NCBI GenBank assembly: GCA_026982895.1
Contig: JALWQW010000023.1
Coordinates: 1-38,893, forward strand
Length of the DNA stretch: 38,893 bases
Origin: Microcaldota archaeon
GTDB taxonomy: Archaea; Micrarchaeota; Micrarchaeia; Anstonellales; J096
Direction of reading: 5' to 3'
Numbering within the stretch: the stretch's first letter is position 1; each line of letters begins with the position of its first letter. Positions 7,902-15,718 of this stretch are shown here, one piece after another. Under the pieces are notes generated by a model, which ran no database searches, was not told the origin of the DNA, and saw nothing but the letters and a program-made list of their open reading frames with translations. The position numbers were made by a program, and so were the translations under genes.

Positions 7902-8189
7902 GTGCTTTTCCTTAAAGAGAAAACAACTTCTATTTTTTTATCTATAAAAAAGGCGTCGAGCCCCCTCCATATATCAGAGATAGCTAGACGGTCTGGGGCG
8001 AGTTATTTATACACAACAAGAACATTGAAGAGATGGGAAGAGTTGGGTTTGGTTAAAATGGAAGGTGCTGGAAAAAAGAAAAGAGTCGTCCTAACAGATA
8101 AAGGCTTGGATATATCAAAAATAATATCGGACTTAAATCAAAAAGAAGAAAAAATAATGGCTGTGCATAAACTGCTAAATAGGGAGTGA
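7902..8189 (+). CDS. Winged-helix DNA-binding protein
   Basis: The 95-residue protein has a helix-turn-helix (LHISEIARRSGASYLYTTRT) followed by KRWEELGLVKMEG...KKRVVLTDKG, a typical recognition helix and wing of MarR/ArsR-like archaeal regulators. A short charged C-terminal helix may dimerise. It starts with GTG one base after the thrS stop, with GGGGG from the thrS end as a possible ribosome-binding site, so it is probably co-transcribed with thrS. It abuts the convergent KaiC-like gene (stops 1 nt apart). The target is unknown. Confidence 0.8.
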   Translation: MLFLKEKTTSIFLSIKKASSPLHISEIARRSGASYLYTTRTLKRWEELGLVKMEGAGKKKRVVLTDKGLDISKIISDLNQKEEKIMAVHKLLNRE

Positions 8190-8861
8190 TTACAATGTCA
8201 AGCCATTCTTCCCAATAGTGAAAGGATACACATCCAGGGAGTGGCTCTTCCCTCTTACTTTCATGACACGCAAGTATCTGGAAGCGGTTGTATCTTCGAA
8301 TAGAAAGTCGAGGTGTATCCAATTGTCTGTAAACGCCTCGATTCCCCATTTAGTAGAGGGCATCTCATGAGGTATAAAGTTGGGTGAATCAGATATCAAA
8401 AATGTCGATGTTCCCCAATTTCGCATCCTCTCAACAATTGTTGAAAAGAGCTTGAGCCTTTCGCCATCCTTAGATGTTGATATAGCGAGGGGGAGGACAG
8501 AATCTATAACAACTCTGCCTATATCATACTTGTGAATTATTTCCTTTATAGGGTCTGTTGGAGCCACGAATTGGCCTATTTCATGGGAAGGATAATCCAA
8601 GAGCGTTATTGTGCCTAACTCGAGGTATTCTTCAACATTCCACTGATAACCAGAAAGGCTTAGTAAAATGTCATTCTTCGTCGGCTCCATGGCTATGAAG
8701 AGGCCACGCTCGCCTAATTTAACGCCATTTACAAGGATTTGTGTAGCTAAAGTAGTCTTGCCCACACCAGTAGGCCCACTTATAAGCGTAACAGAGCTTT
8801 CAGGCAATCCACCGCCCAAAGCACCATCCAACTTTCTAATGTTTGTTTTCATCATTCTCAT
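8190..8861 (-). CDS. Single-domain KaiC-like RecA-fold ATPase
   Basis: The 223-residue protein shows the KaiC/RadA core: an N-terminal LDGALGGGLPESSVTLISG, Walker A GPTGVGKTT (29-37) and Walker B RVVIDS (116-121). Archaeal genomes encode many such one-domain KaiC homologues, often linked to signalling or motility (FlaH/ArlH type), but most have no assigned role. The C-terminal third has VMKVRGKSHSLDVYPF, common in KaiC. Its start overlaps the end of the 169-residue gene by 26 nt on the same strand, so the two are probably translated together. An ATG three codons later is an alternative start. It is not a full two-domain clock KaiC. Confidence 0.85.
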   Translation of the reverse strand: MRMMKTNIRKLDGALGGGLPESSVTLISGPTGVGKTTLATQILVNGVKLGERGLFIAMEPTKNDILLSLSGYQWNVEEYLELGTITLLDYPSHEIGQFVAPTDPIKEIIHKYDIGRVVIDSVLPLAISTSKDGERLKLFSTIVERMRNWGTSTFLISDSPNFIPHEMPSTKWGIEAFTDNWIHLDFLFEDTTASRYLRVMKVRGKSHSLDVYPFTIGKNGLTL

Positions 8862-9345
8862 CCCCTCCCTTTAAGAGGTTCTTACCTACTTCAGAATGTG
8901 CCTTTAAAGCCTTTTCTATTTGAGCCCTTTCCTCTGGCGAAAGAGCATGGACATACAACTTTCTCTTCATGTCAAAAAGCACTTCTGAGTAAAATAGAGC
9001 TATCTCCTCTAAATCGTGCTTCGTAAGCTCCACTTTATCAGGTTTTATTATTTCAATGGCCGTTGGCGTATAAGCGCCGACAAATCTATAAAAGGATGGA
9101 ACACTATCGAAGGCAATCACAGACATTATGAAAGTTATATACATATCTTCTTCTTTCTTCGTGGATTCTATTTGAGAAACAGCCATAGCAACGCCTTCAA
9201 CCTGGGAGAGGCCTTTGATGAAGCCAGTTGCTAGATTTTTTGTTCCTTCCTCAGTTTTGCCATGAACATCGAAGTACATTTTAACGAGCATGCCACCATT
9301 TTTTACTATCTCATCCGCCTTCTCCATAAGAGGATTATCTGCCAT
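8836..9345 (-). CDS. Uncharacterised protein co-encoded with KaiC-like ATPase
   Basis: I do not recognise this 169-residue protein. Residues about 15-90 look like an alpha/beta sandwich (MLVKMYFDVHG, then a helix, then YITFIMSVIAF). The remainder is helical and ends in a charged, probably disordered tail (GGDENDENKH). It precedes and overlaps the KaiC-like gene, so a partner or regulator of that ATPase is a fair inference. The ATG at 9345 is about 20-27 nt from the T-rich TATA-like element it shares with deoxyhypusine synthase on the other strand. Confidence 0.65.
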   Translation of the reverse strand: MADNPLMEKADEIVKNGGMLVKMYFDVHGKTEEGTKNLATGFIKGLSQVEGVAMAVSQIESTKKEEDMYITFIMSVIAFDSVPSFYRFVGAYTPTAIEIIKPDKVELTKHDLEEIALFYSEVLFDMKRKLYVHALSPEERAQIEKALKAHSEVGKNLLKGGDENDENKH

Positions 9346-9354
9346 GTGCCTAAT

Positions 9355-9373
9355 AGGATATATCCTTTAAAAA
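9355..9373. promoter_or_regulatory. Divergent promoter with 12-bp palindrome
   Basis: AGGATATATCCT (9355-9366) is a perfect palindrome. It merges with CTTTAAAAAAAC, which reads as a TATA box in both directions: about 27 nt before the ATG at 9396 on the plus strand, and about 20-27 nt before the ATG at 9345 on the minus strand. It may be a shared promoter with an operator overlapping the TATA element. Confidence 0.5.
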
Positions 9374-9395
9374 AACTATGCGTATATGTTGGGCT

Positions 9396-10307
9396 ATGAA
9401 AATAAAGGATGCTTCTTCTTTTGATGATTATATTAACAATTTGGAGGCTATTGGTTTCCAAAGCACTCAAATAGGGAGGGCAGCGAATGTATTGAAGGAT
9501 ATGATGGAATCAGAGGCTGTCAATTATCTGGCGTTTACAGCCAACATAGTGGCATCAGGTATGCGAGGCTTGTTGGCAAAGCTTGTGAAGAGCGATATGT
9601 TTAATGTAGTCATCACCACAGGTGGAGCCATAGAACATGATGTCATGAAAACATTTACAGATTACCAATTAATAGATTTTGCATCGAACGACGCCGAGCT
9701 TCACAGAGAGGACATGAATAGAATAGGGAATGTTGGGGTGAAGAGCGAGAGCTATATTCTATTGGAGAAAGTATGCAAGGAAATCTTTCAAAGGTTGATG
9801 GAAAAGGGTGCGACCAGCCCCTCAGAAATTAGTAGAGCCATGGGCGAATATATAGAGAAGAATGGCAGTGAAGAAGCAAAAGAAAAATCCTTTTTGTATT
9901 GGGCGCTGAAGAATAATGTTAAGGTATATTCGCCGGGTATAACCGATTCTGCGATAGGCTTGCAGGCTTATTTCTTTAAACAGGAACACAGGGAGTTTGC
10001 AATAGATGTGACAGGAGACATGAAAGAACTTGCAGATATAACTTTAAACGCCGATAAAACGGGTGCGCTTATATTAGGTGGAGGGATAAGCAAACACCAC
10101 ACGATAGGGGTAAATCTAATAAGAGGTGGGCTGGATTATGCAGTCTATATAAGCACGGCAACAGAATTCGACGGCTCCTTAAGTGGAGCAAGAAGTAGTG
10201 AAGCGATAAGCTGGGGGAAAATAAAGGAAAAAGCTAGACACATCGATGTTCATTTGGAGGCTAGTGTAGCTCTGCCACTATTGATGAAGAAAGCGGGGCT
10301 TATATGA
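9396..10307 (+). CDS. dys: Deoxyhypusine synthase
   Basis: The enzyme moves an aminobutyl group from spermidine to a lysine of initiation factor aIF5A, the first step of hypusine formation, using NAD. The C-terminal signature is clear: GGGISKHH with the likely catalytic Lys at 233, EFDGS (257-261) and SGARSSEAISWGK (263-275), all lining the active site in the human enzyme. Length (303 residues) is normal for archaea. An ATG at 9378 is in frame but lies too close to the TATA box (9365-9373); the ATG at 9396 fits a leaderless transcript. The stop overlaps the next ATG by 4 nt, so the DHH gene is in the same operon. Confidence 0.95.
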   Translation: MKIKDASSFDDYINNLEAIGFQSTQIGRAANVLKDMMESEAVNYLAFTANIVASGMRGLLAKLVKSDMFNVVITTGGAIEHDVMKTFTDYQLIDFASNDAELHREDMNRIGNVGVKSESYILLEKVCKEIFQRLMEKGATSPSEISRAMGEYIEKNGSEEAKEKSFLYWALKNNVKVYSPGITDSAIGLQAYFFKQEHREFAIDVTGDMKELADITLNADKTGALILGGGISKHHTIGVNLIRGGLDYAVYISTATEFDGSLSGARSSEAISWGKIKEKARHIDVHLEASVALPLLMKKAGLI

Positions 10308-11623
10308 GAGAAGAGCTCCTCAAAAAAATAAGCGCAGATGCCAAAAGGGTTAAACAAGCTATAGAGGAGATGAAGGAGCCATTAATTATACATCACTATG
10401 ATGCAGATGGGATAAGCGCCGGCGTGATTGTGGAGGAAGGCGTTAAGGCTATGGGGAAAAACCCACGAATTAAAATGTATGAGGGATTCTCTGATGAGGA
10501 TGCTGAAAAACTCAAAGACGAAGAGTTGATATTAGTCGATTTAGGTTCGCACAGCATAGCCCTCAACGATGTTAAGAAAGCAGTAATTATCGACCACCAT
10601 CAAATAAAAGAAGGGCTCGAGGTGCCTTCGGTAAATCCCTGGTTGTATGGCTTAGACGGAACAAAGGAAGCGAGCTCTTCTACAATGGCATGGATGGTCT
10701 TCAATATAAGAGAGGAGCTTGCACTTGTCGGTGCTGCCGGCGACATACAGACACCTTTCACAGGTATAAACAGGTATGTGCTTGAAGAAAGCGGGGCTTA
10801 TGATATCAAGAGGGATTTAACATTATATGGAAGAACAAAACCCATTACGCAATTCCTTATGAGCATATATGAACCCTACATAAAAGGACTAACGCAGAAT
10901 GCGGGTGAGGTTAGGCGGCTCTTGAAGCGCTTGGGCGTAAAGTTTAAGGATGAGATGACGAAGAAGGAGAAAAGTTACGCTCAACTCAACGACGATGAAA
11001 AACTCCTTATACGGAGCGAGCTTGTGAAGATATTAGCTTATGTGGATGATTTAGATGAAATTGAGGCTGTCGTTGGTGAGGTGTATCTTATAAAAGACAA
11101 ATATAAAGTGCCGAAGAGGGACTTAAGAGAGTTTGCCACACTGCTTAATGCTTGTGGGAGGTATAATTTAGAAGATGTGGGAAGAGGGATAGCCAGAGGT
11201 GAAGCGGCCGCCGTCAAAAGAGGAGAGAAATTATTGGAGCAGCACAGCGCAAATATACGGAGGGCTTTAACCATAAGCAGGGCTCTTATAGAAGAGAGAG
11301 AAGGGTACTTATTTGTGGATGGAAGGGGACGAATAGACCCATCGATTATAGGCATCGTTTGCAGCGCCCTTCAGAGAACAGAAGGACTGCCTGTTATAGG
11401 TATAGCAAAGAGGAGGGATATGGTTAAGATAAGCATGCGCATTGGAGATGGTGAAGTGAATGCTGGAAAATTGATGGCGAAATTAGGGGAAAAATACAAA
11501 GGTGATGGCGGAGGTCATGTAAAGGCTGCCGGCGCAGAGATAAAGGACGAATATGTGGATGCTTTCCTAAAAGATGTTGAAGCTGTCTTAAAGAAGAGTT
11601 TTATAAAGGTTAGCCCTTTATAG
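10304..11623 (+). CDS. DHH/DHHA1 phosphoesterase (archaeal RecJ-like)
   Basis: The 439-residue protein has DHH-superfamily motifs: HYDADG (31-36), VDLGSH (78-83), IDHHQ (96-100) and the C-terminal DHHA1 glycine motif GGGHVKAAG (402-410). The aspartates and histidines bind two Mn ions for phosphodiester cleavage. Archaeal proteins of this layout include RecJ-like 5'-3' exonucleases and GAN, the GINS-associated nuclease of the replisome; a nanoRNase-type role cannot be excluded. It overlaps dys by the sequence ATGA. A helical insert of about 100 residues (around 195-300) lies between the domains. Confidence 0.85.
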   Translation: MREELLKKISADAKRVKQAIEEMKEPLIIHHYDADGISAGVIVEEGVKAMGKNPRIKMYEGFSDEDAEKLKDEELILVDLGSHSIALNDVKKAVIIDHHQIKEGLEVPSVNPWLYGLDGTKEASSSTMAWMVFNIREELALVGAAGDIQTPFTGINRYVLEESGAYDIKRDLTLYGRTKPITQFLMSIYEPYIKGLTQNAGEVRRLLKRLGVKFKDEMTKKEKSYAQLNDDEKLLIRSELVKILAYVDDLDEIEAVVGEVYLIKDKYKVPKRDLREFATLLNACGRYNLEDVGRGIARGEAAAVKRGEKLLEQHSANIRRALTISRALIEEREGYLFVDGRGRIDPSIIGIVCSALQRTEGLPVIGIAKRRDMVKISMRIGDGEVNAGKLMAKLGEKYKGDGGGHVKAAGAEIKDEYVDAFLKDVEAVLKKSFIKVSPL

Positions 11624-11626
11624 GAT

Positions 11627-12064
11627 ATGGGAACGCTCACCTTAAAGGGTAAAGCAGGATTCAAGAATAAGAAAAGGGCTTGGGAATCACGAACCGTTAT
11701 GAATGAAATTTTATTGGATAAAAGTTATGATGAGATAGATACAGGAAGGGTTGTCGAATCCATACAGAGTGGTGAGTTAAGGAGGGAGCTCGCGAACGAT
11801 TTGATTGGCACTCTATCTGCGCTGCTGAAGATAATAAGGGTAAGCAGAAGAGAGGAATTCGTAGAGAAAATGTATGAAGAGCTCATGAAAAACGAGGCTT
11901 TGTTAGTCGAGAAAATGGATATGAAAATTGTCGCCGTGTTCCTACACGATATAGCGACAAGCCTCAATTGGCTCCCACGAATGAAAGAGCTATTTTTAGA
12001 TGAAGCTGAAAATCTAGATAAAGGAGAGAAATTAGAGCGGGCTCGAGGGGATTCGAACCCCTGA
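11627..12064 (+). CDS. Uncharacterised helical protein overlapping an antisense tRNA
   Basis: I do not recognise this protein of 145 residues (121 if the ATG at 11699 is used). It looks all-helical and charged, with hydrophobic heptads (LIGTLSALLKIIRVSRREEF and VAVFLHDIATSLNWL). It follows the DHH gene by 3 nt and is probably in the same operon. A GINS-like or other replication role would suit a RecJ-like neighbour, but I see no diagnostic motif. Its last nine codons plus the stop lie inside the tRNA-Lys gene on the other strand. That makes the C-terminal residues a by-product of tRNA sequence, so the natural end may have been lost. Confidence 0.55.
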   Translation: MGTLTLKGKAGFKNKKRAWESRTVMNEILLDKSYDEIDTGRVVESIQSGELRRELANDLIGTLSALLKIIRVSRREEFVEKMYEELMKNEALLVEKMDMKIVAVFLHDIATSLNWLPRMKELFLDEAENLDKGEKLERARGDSNP

Positions 12065-12112
12065 CCCCCCGGTTAAGAGCCGGGTGCTCTAACCAGGCTG
12101 AGCTACGAGCCC
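12038..12112 (-). tRNA. tRNA-Lys (anticodon CTT)
   Basis: Read on the minus strand it folds into a full 75-nt cloverleaf. There is a GGGCTCG/CGAGCCC acceptor, a GCTC/GAGC D stem and a CCCGG/CCGGG anticodon stem with loop CTCTTAA (anticodon CTT). The variable loop has 5 nt, and the T arm is AGGGG/CCCCT with TTCGAAT. The discriminator is G and CCA is not encoded. There is no intron. It is convergent with, and overlaps by 27 nt, the 11627 gene. Confidence 0.97.
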
Positions 12113-12136
12113 TTCTCCCATCTATTTCCGAGAAAC

Positions 12137-12149
12137 TTTTTTAAAGGGC
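12137..12149 (-). promoter_or_regulatory. TATA box of tRNA-Lys
   Basis: CCCTTTAAAAAAG on the minus strand is centred about 30 nt upstream of the tRNA-Lys 5' end, the expected distance for an archaeal promoter. Confidence 0.6.
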
Positions 12150-12171
12150 CATTAAAAGAAAGGGAGGAAAA

Positions 12172-12180
12172 GCCTTAAAA
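12172..12180 (+). promoter_or_regulatory. TATA-like box for hsp20
   Basis: CCTTAAAAA lies about 35-43 nt before the ATG at 12215. Transcription would start near 12203, about where the AAGGAGGTGA ribosome-binding site (12201-12210) begins; the exact start decides whether that site is fully included. Confidence 0.45.
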
Positions 12181-12214
12181 ATCGTTGCCGCAGAAATATA
12201 AAGGAGGTGAGATA

Positions 12215-12775
12215 ATGACGAAGAAAAAACCAAGAATAGACCCCTTTTTCGAAATTTTTGAACAGATGAGAAGAGAAATGGAGGATATGATGAGAGGCTT
12301 CATGAGCTTCGACGATGATATTTTTGAAGAACTGTCGAAGAATAAAGGCAAAAGCAAGGTTTATGGCGTTCATATTACTGTAGGACCAGATGGCAAGCCC
12401 ATCGTAAAAGAGTTTGGGAATGTGCCCAGGAAAACAGTGGAAACTATAAACGAAGAGTCGGATGAAGACAAGTTGGAGATGGCGGAAGCAAGAGAACCTC
12501 TTGTAGAAACGCATAAAGATGGTGACGAACTTGTAATTGTCGCAGAAGTGCCGGGTGTAAGAAAAGAGGATATCAATTTGGAGTTAGTGGAGGATGATGT
12601 TTTAGAGATAAAGGCAGATACAGAGAAGCACAAATATTACAAAAAGCTGAAGCTTCCTGCTGAAGTGGATGATAAAAGCATTAAAGCGAGTTATAAGAAT
12701 GGCATACTCGAAGTAAGGGTAAAAATAAGGAAAGAGAAGAAGGCTAAAAGGAAGAAGCACATAAAAGTAGAGTGA
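12215..12775 (+). CDS. hsp20: Hsp20 small heat-shock protein
   Basis: The 186-residue ATP-independent chaperone binds unfolding proteins. The alpha-crystallin domain spans about 95-175 (DELVIVAEVPGVRKEDINLE, then NGILEVRVKI). The C-terminal IKVE matches the I-x-V/I motif used for oligomer assembly. The N-terminal region is rich in Met and Phe (FFEIFEQMRREMEDMMRGF), as is usual for substrate binding. I chose the ATG at 12215, not an upstream one, because AAGGAGGTGA is 4 nt before it. aIF5B follows after 4 nt, so they are likely co-transcribed. Confidence 0.93.
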   Translation: MTKKKPRIDPFFEIFEQMRREMEDMMRGFMSFDDDIFEELSKNKGKSKVYGVHITVGPDGKPIVKEFGNVPRKTVETINEESDEDKLEMAEAREPLVETHKDGDELVIVAEVPGVRKEDINLELVEDDVLEIKADTEKHKYYKKLKLPAEVDDKSIKASYKNGILEVRVKIRKEKKAKRKKHIKVE

Positions 12776-12779
12776 TTAA

Positions 12780-14528
12780 GTGAAGTATATCCGCTCGCCC
12801 ATCGTCTCTGTGTTAGGCCATGTCGACCATGGCAAGACAAAGATACTCGATAGAATAAGGGGAAGCAATGTTGTTGAGAAGGAGCCTGGCAGAATAACTC
12901 AAATGGTCGGTGCGAGTTTGATAAAAAGAGAAACTATTGAAAAACTGGGCGGCGAGATAAGGGATGTCCTTAAATTCGAGCTACATATCCCGGGCCTGCT
13001 CTTCATAGATACGCCTGGGCATGAGGTTTTTACCAGCCTGAGAGAGCGTGGAGGGAGTATAGCGGATATTGCGATATTAGTGGTAGACATCATGCAAGGC
13101 ATACAGCCGCAAACGATAGAGAGTATCGAGCTATTGAAGGAATATAAAACACCATTTGTCGTGGCTGCCAATAAAATTGATTTATTGGATGGATGGAAGG
13201 AAACGAAACGGAACAGCGTTCTTTTGGCTATGAAAGAGCAAAGGCAGGATGTCCAGCAGAAGCTTGATGAAAAGATTTACGAGCTCATGGGGCAACTGTC
13301 AGAGTATGGCTTCAATAGCGAATTATTCACTAGAGTAAGGGATTTCACAAAAGAGATAAGCATAGTGCCTGTATCGGCTATGACAGGAGAGGGCATATCA
13401 GAGCTTCTCCTATTAGTAGCGGGGCTAAGCGAAAAGTACTTGAAGGATAAATTGTACATAGGTGAGAGCGAAAAACCACAAGGGACTGTCATGGAAGTGA
13501 AAGAAGAAAGGGGCTTGGGAATCACTGTTGACGCTTTACTGTACGACGGTGTCTTGAAGGAAGGTGATAAAGTATATTTCATGACAAAAGAAAAGGTTGT
13601 TGAGAGAAGAGTGCGCGCCATCTTAATACCAAATGTTTCAAGCAACAACCCAAAAGAGAAATATAAGCGCGTCAAGAATGTCGCTGCTGCCGCTGGTGTG
13701 AAAATAGCAGCCCCAAATTTAGAAGGTGTTTTAGCAGGCTCACCCTTCGGAGGAGAGAAGAAGGAATTAGAAGCTGAATTAAAGAGCCTTATATTTACAA
13801 AAGAAGGGAGCGAGGGAGTTGTAGCAAAAGCAGATTCACTAGGTAGTGCAGAAGCGCTTGTGCGTTTGTTGGAGAGGGAAAAAATACCTGTATCTAGGTT
13901 GGAAATAGGCCATGTAACAAAGGAAGATATCATGTTCGCTTCTACAATGAAGGAGGCAAAACACAGGGTTATTTTGGCGTTCAATTTGACACCCTCGAGA
14001 GAGATGATTGAAGAGAGTAAAAAATTAGGTGTAAAGATTATAGCGTCAGATATCATATATAAATTGCCAGAGAATTATGATGAATATGTAAAGGAACTTG
14101 GACAGGCGCTCACTGAGAAGATGTTAGAGAGGATTCCGGCTCCTGCGAAAATAGAAGCGCTGCCAGGTTTCTTTTTTAGGCTGAGCAAGCCCGCTGTATT
14201 TGGCGTTCGCGTATTAAAAGGAACGCTTAGAAGCGGTGTATATCTGATGGGTGAGGATGGCGAAGTTATAGGGCAAATAAAGAGCATACAAGAAGATAAA
14301 CAAAGCATTAGAAGCGCTGAAGAGGGGAAGGAAGTGGCGATAAGTGTGGAAGGGGCTATTCTTAAAAAAGATATTAATGAAGGCGACACACTCTATGTCT
14401 ATTTAAACAAAAATGAAATTGAAGCCTGGAAGAAGAGCGGGCTTTTGGATGAAGAGAATCAAGAACTATTAAAAGAAATTGAAAAAATAACAACTAAATA
14501 CCGTTTAAATAAAGCCCGTGGGCGATGA
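12780..14528 (+). CDS. infB: Translation initiation factor aIF5B
   Basis: The 582-residue GTPase (aIF5B, the IF2/eIF5B family) promotes ribosomal subunit joining. GTPase motifs are G1 GHVDHGKT (13-20), G3 DTPGHE (77-82) and G4 NKID (131-134). Beta-barrel domain II follows (about 225-330), then domain III and a second barrel (about 455-545). The C-terminal helix is the part that contacts aIF1A. Length is normal for archaea, which lack the long eukaryotic N-terminal extension. It starts with GTG. It has no obvious promoter of its own and is probably read from hsp20. Confidence 0.96.
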   Translation: MKYIRSPIVSVLGHVDHGKTKILDRIRGSNVVEKEPGRITQMVGASLIKRETIEKLGGEIRDVLKFELHIPGLLFIDTPGHEVFTSLRERGGSIADIAILVVDIMQGIQPQTIESIELLKEYKTPFVVAANKIDLLDGWKETKRNSVLLAMKEQRQDVQQKLDEKIYELMGQLSEYGFNSELFTRVRDFTKEISIVPVSAMTGEGISELLLLVAGLSEKYLKDKLYIGESEKPQGTVMEVKEERGLGITVDALLYDGVLKEGDKVYFMTKEKVVERRVRAILIPNVSSNNPKEKYKRVKNVAAAAGVKIAAPNLEGVLAGSPFGGEKKELEAELKSLIFTKEGSEGVVAKADSLGSAEALVRLLEREKIPVSRLEIGHVTKEDIMFASTMKEAKHRVILAFNLTPSREMIEESKKLGVKIIASDIIYKLPENYDEYVKELGQALTEKMLERIPAPAKIEALPGFFFRLSKPAVFGVRVLKGTLRSGVYLMGEDGEVIGQIKSIQEDKQSIRSAEEGKEVAISVEGAILKKDINEGDTLYVYLNKNEIEAWKKSGLLDEENQELLKEIEKITTKYRLNKARGR

Positions 14529-14723
14529 TAAAGTAGCCAGCGCCGGAGAGCCCGACGCTGGCAAGGTAGCCAGTCCCCCCACCCTAAAATAGAGTGGCAC
14601 CCTTTTATAGGCCAAGGGCATTTATAAAGTTATGCCTAACAGTTTTAAAAGGTTGTGGTTTGAGTATGTAAAGAACGCCATAGATAGGCATTGATTTTTA
14701 AAACCCTCTTTGTAAAAATAAGC
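14529..14723 (+). other. 195-nt intergenic region with possible structured RNA
   Basis: No convincing reading frame is seen. GCCAGCG (14536-14542) and CGCTGGC (14556-14562) form a perfect 7-bp stem, with a further CGG/CCG pairing inside, in an AT-rich genome. GTAGCCAG occurs twice (14533, 14566). A weaker hairpin, CCAC...GTGG (14579-14597), is followed by CCCTTTTA, a possible terminator for aIF5B. Farther on, ATGCCTA (14632) and TAGGCAT (14685) are inverted repeats. This could be a 3' UTR structure or a small RNA; I found no C/D or H/ACA boxes. Confidence 0.4.
14694..14702 (+). promoter_or_regulatory. TATA-like box for the 14724 gene
   Basis: ATTTTTAAA is about 25 nt before the ATG at 14724, consistent with a leaderless message. 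Confidence 0.5.
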
Positions 14724-14906
14724 ATGGCCAAAAAAATAATTGGGGAAGAGCTCATAAAAGCCCATCCCTATGAGAGAAAGGCTGCAGGAGATAAAATGCC
14801 ATTGATGCTTGCAGAGGGACTACCAGAAATCCAAGCTGTGAAGACCGTGAGGTTTAAAGATAAAGTAAGTGGCAGCGCTAAGATATATAAAATGTCCAAG
14901 GAGTAG
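14724..14906 (+). CDS. Small uncharacterised protein (60 aa)
   Basis: I do not recognise this small basic protein. It begins AKKIIGEELIKAHPYERKA and ends with a predicted beta segment (AVKTVRFKDKVSGSAKIYKM). It has no cysteines or membrane segment. A TATA-like box 25 nt upstream of this ATG supports the start; an upstream in-frame start at 14691 would lie inside the promoter. Its position between aIF5B and the Rpo7 operon hints at a transcription or translation accessory, but only by location. Confidence 0.6.
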   Translation: MAKKIIGEELIKAHPYERKAAGDKMPLMLAEGLPEIQAVKTVRFKDKVSGSAKIYKMSKE

Positions 14907-14907
14907 A

Positions 14908-14916
14908 TTTATAAAG
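14908..14916 (+). promoter_or_regulatory. TATA-like box for the rpo7 operon
   Basis: TTTATAAAG directly follows the small gene's stop. A start near 14938 would leave a short leader with GGGTGGT before the rpo7 ATG at 14952. Confidence 0.55.
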
Positions 14917-14951
14917 CGTTGGGCAGTATATACGGCAGTGGGTGGTATTAA

Positions 14952-15530
14952 ATGTACAGAGTAGTAACTGTAAAAGAAAAATTGCGTGTTCCTCCGTCGC
15001 TGTTTAGACGGGAGAAAAATGAGGCTGTGAAAGAGGTTGTTGCGGAGGAATATGTTCAAAAAGTCGATAAGAATTTAGGTTATATACTTGCTGTAGTGGA
15101 TGCCAAGACAAAGGGAAAAGGATTTGTGGCACCCGGCGACCCCAATGTTTATTATGACACTGAATATAGCTTATTGACATTCACGCTCGATGTGAATGAA
15201 GTGGTTGTAGGTGTGATAAGGGATGTTATAGAGTTCGGAGCCTTTGTGAATATAGGGCCCTTTGAAGCTTTACTCCACATATCCCAAATTGGAAGGGAAA
15301 AGTTCAGCTTCGACAAGAAGAGCAAGGTCTTAGCCAACAGAGATAAAAGCAAAGTATTGAAAAAAGGTGATGTTATCATAGCTAAGGTCTCAACGGTTAG
15401 TATGAAGGGAACTGCGAGTGAAGTTAAGATAGGTTTGACTATGAGAGATTCAGGTCTTGGCAAGATGGAGTGGCTAACTGCTAAAGACGAAAAGAAAGGA
15501 TCTTCTAAGAAAGGAGGGAAGAAGAAATGA
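14952..15530 (+). CDS. rpo7: RNA polymerase subunit Rpo7 (E')
   Basis: Rpo7 pairs with Rpo4 to form the polymerase stalk, which binds nascent RNA and helps open the promoter. The N-terminal RNP-like domain is about 1-80, with the conserved glycine/proline part GKGFVAPGDPNVYYDTEYSL (56-75). An S1 RNA-binding domain follows (about 82-170, VGVIRDVIEFGAFVNIGPFE). The last 20 residues are a lysine-rich tail (KKGSSKKGGKKK) longer than I expect for the family. The stop overlaps the Spt4 ATG by 4 nt, the usual archaeal rpoE'-spt4 arrangement. Confidence 0.95.
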   Translation: MYRVVTVKEKLRVPPSLFRREKNEAVKEVVAEEYVQKVDKNLGYILAVVDAKTKGKGFVAPGDPNVYYDTEYSLLTFTLDVNEVVVGVIRDVIEFGAFVNIGPFEALLHISQIGREKFSFDKKSKVLANRDKSKVLKKGDVIIAKVSTVSMKGTASEVKIGLTMRDSGLGKMEWLTAKDEKKGSSKKGGKKK

Positions 15531-15709
15531 AAGCCTGCAAGCAATGTAAAGCCCTTGTTAAAAATTCAAACAAATGCCCTGTGTGTGGCAGTGAGGATTT
15601 AACAGAGAAATGGTATGGGCTTGTTGTCATACTCAATCCCGAGAAGAGCGAGCTCGCTAAGCTTCTTAATATAAATGTAGCTGGCGAGTACGCATTACAG
15701 CTAGAGTGA
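15527..15709 (+). CDS. spt4: Transcription elongation factor Spt4 (RpoE'')
   Basis: Spt4 binds Spt5 and helps keep RNA polymerase processive. The 60-residue protein has the expected zinc ribbon: cysteines 4, 7, 17 and 20 (KACKQCK...KCPVCG). The domain that contacts Spt5 follows (WYGLVVILNPEKSELAKLL), ending in the short strand GEYALQLE. Length is normal. It overlaps rpo7 by ATGA and is 9 nt from S26e. Confidence 0.95.
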   Translation: MKACKQCKALVKNSNKCPVCGSEDLTEKWYGLVVILNPEKSELAKLLNINVAGEYALQLE

Positions 15710-15718
15710 GGTGTTCAT

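Noticed and set aside
13277-14056. Long open frame on the minus strand (259 codons)
   Set aside because: It is antisense to aIF5B, which has all GTPase motifs; the composition (Ser/Phe/Leu-rich) is typical of a shadow frame.
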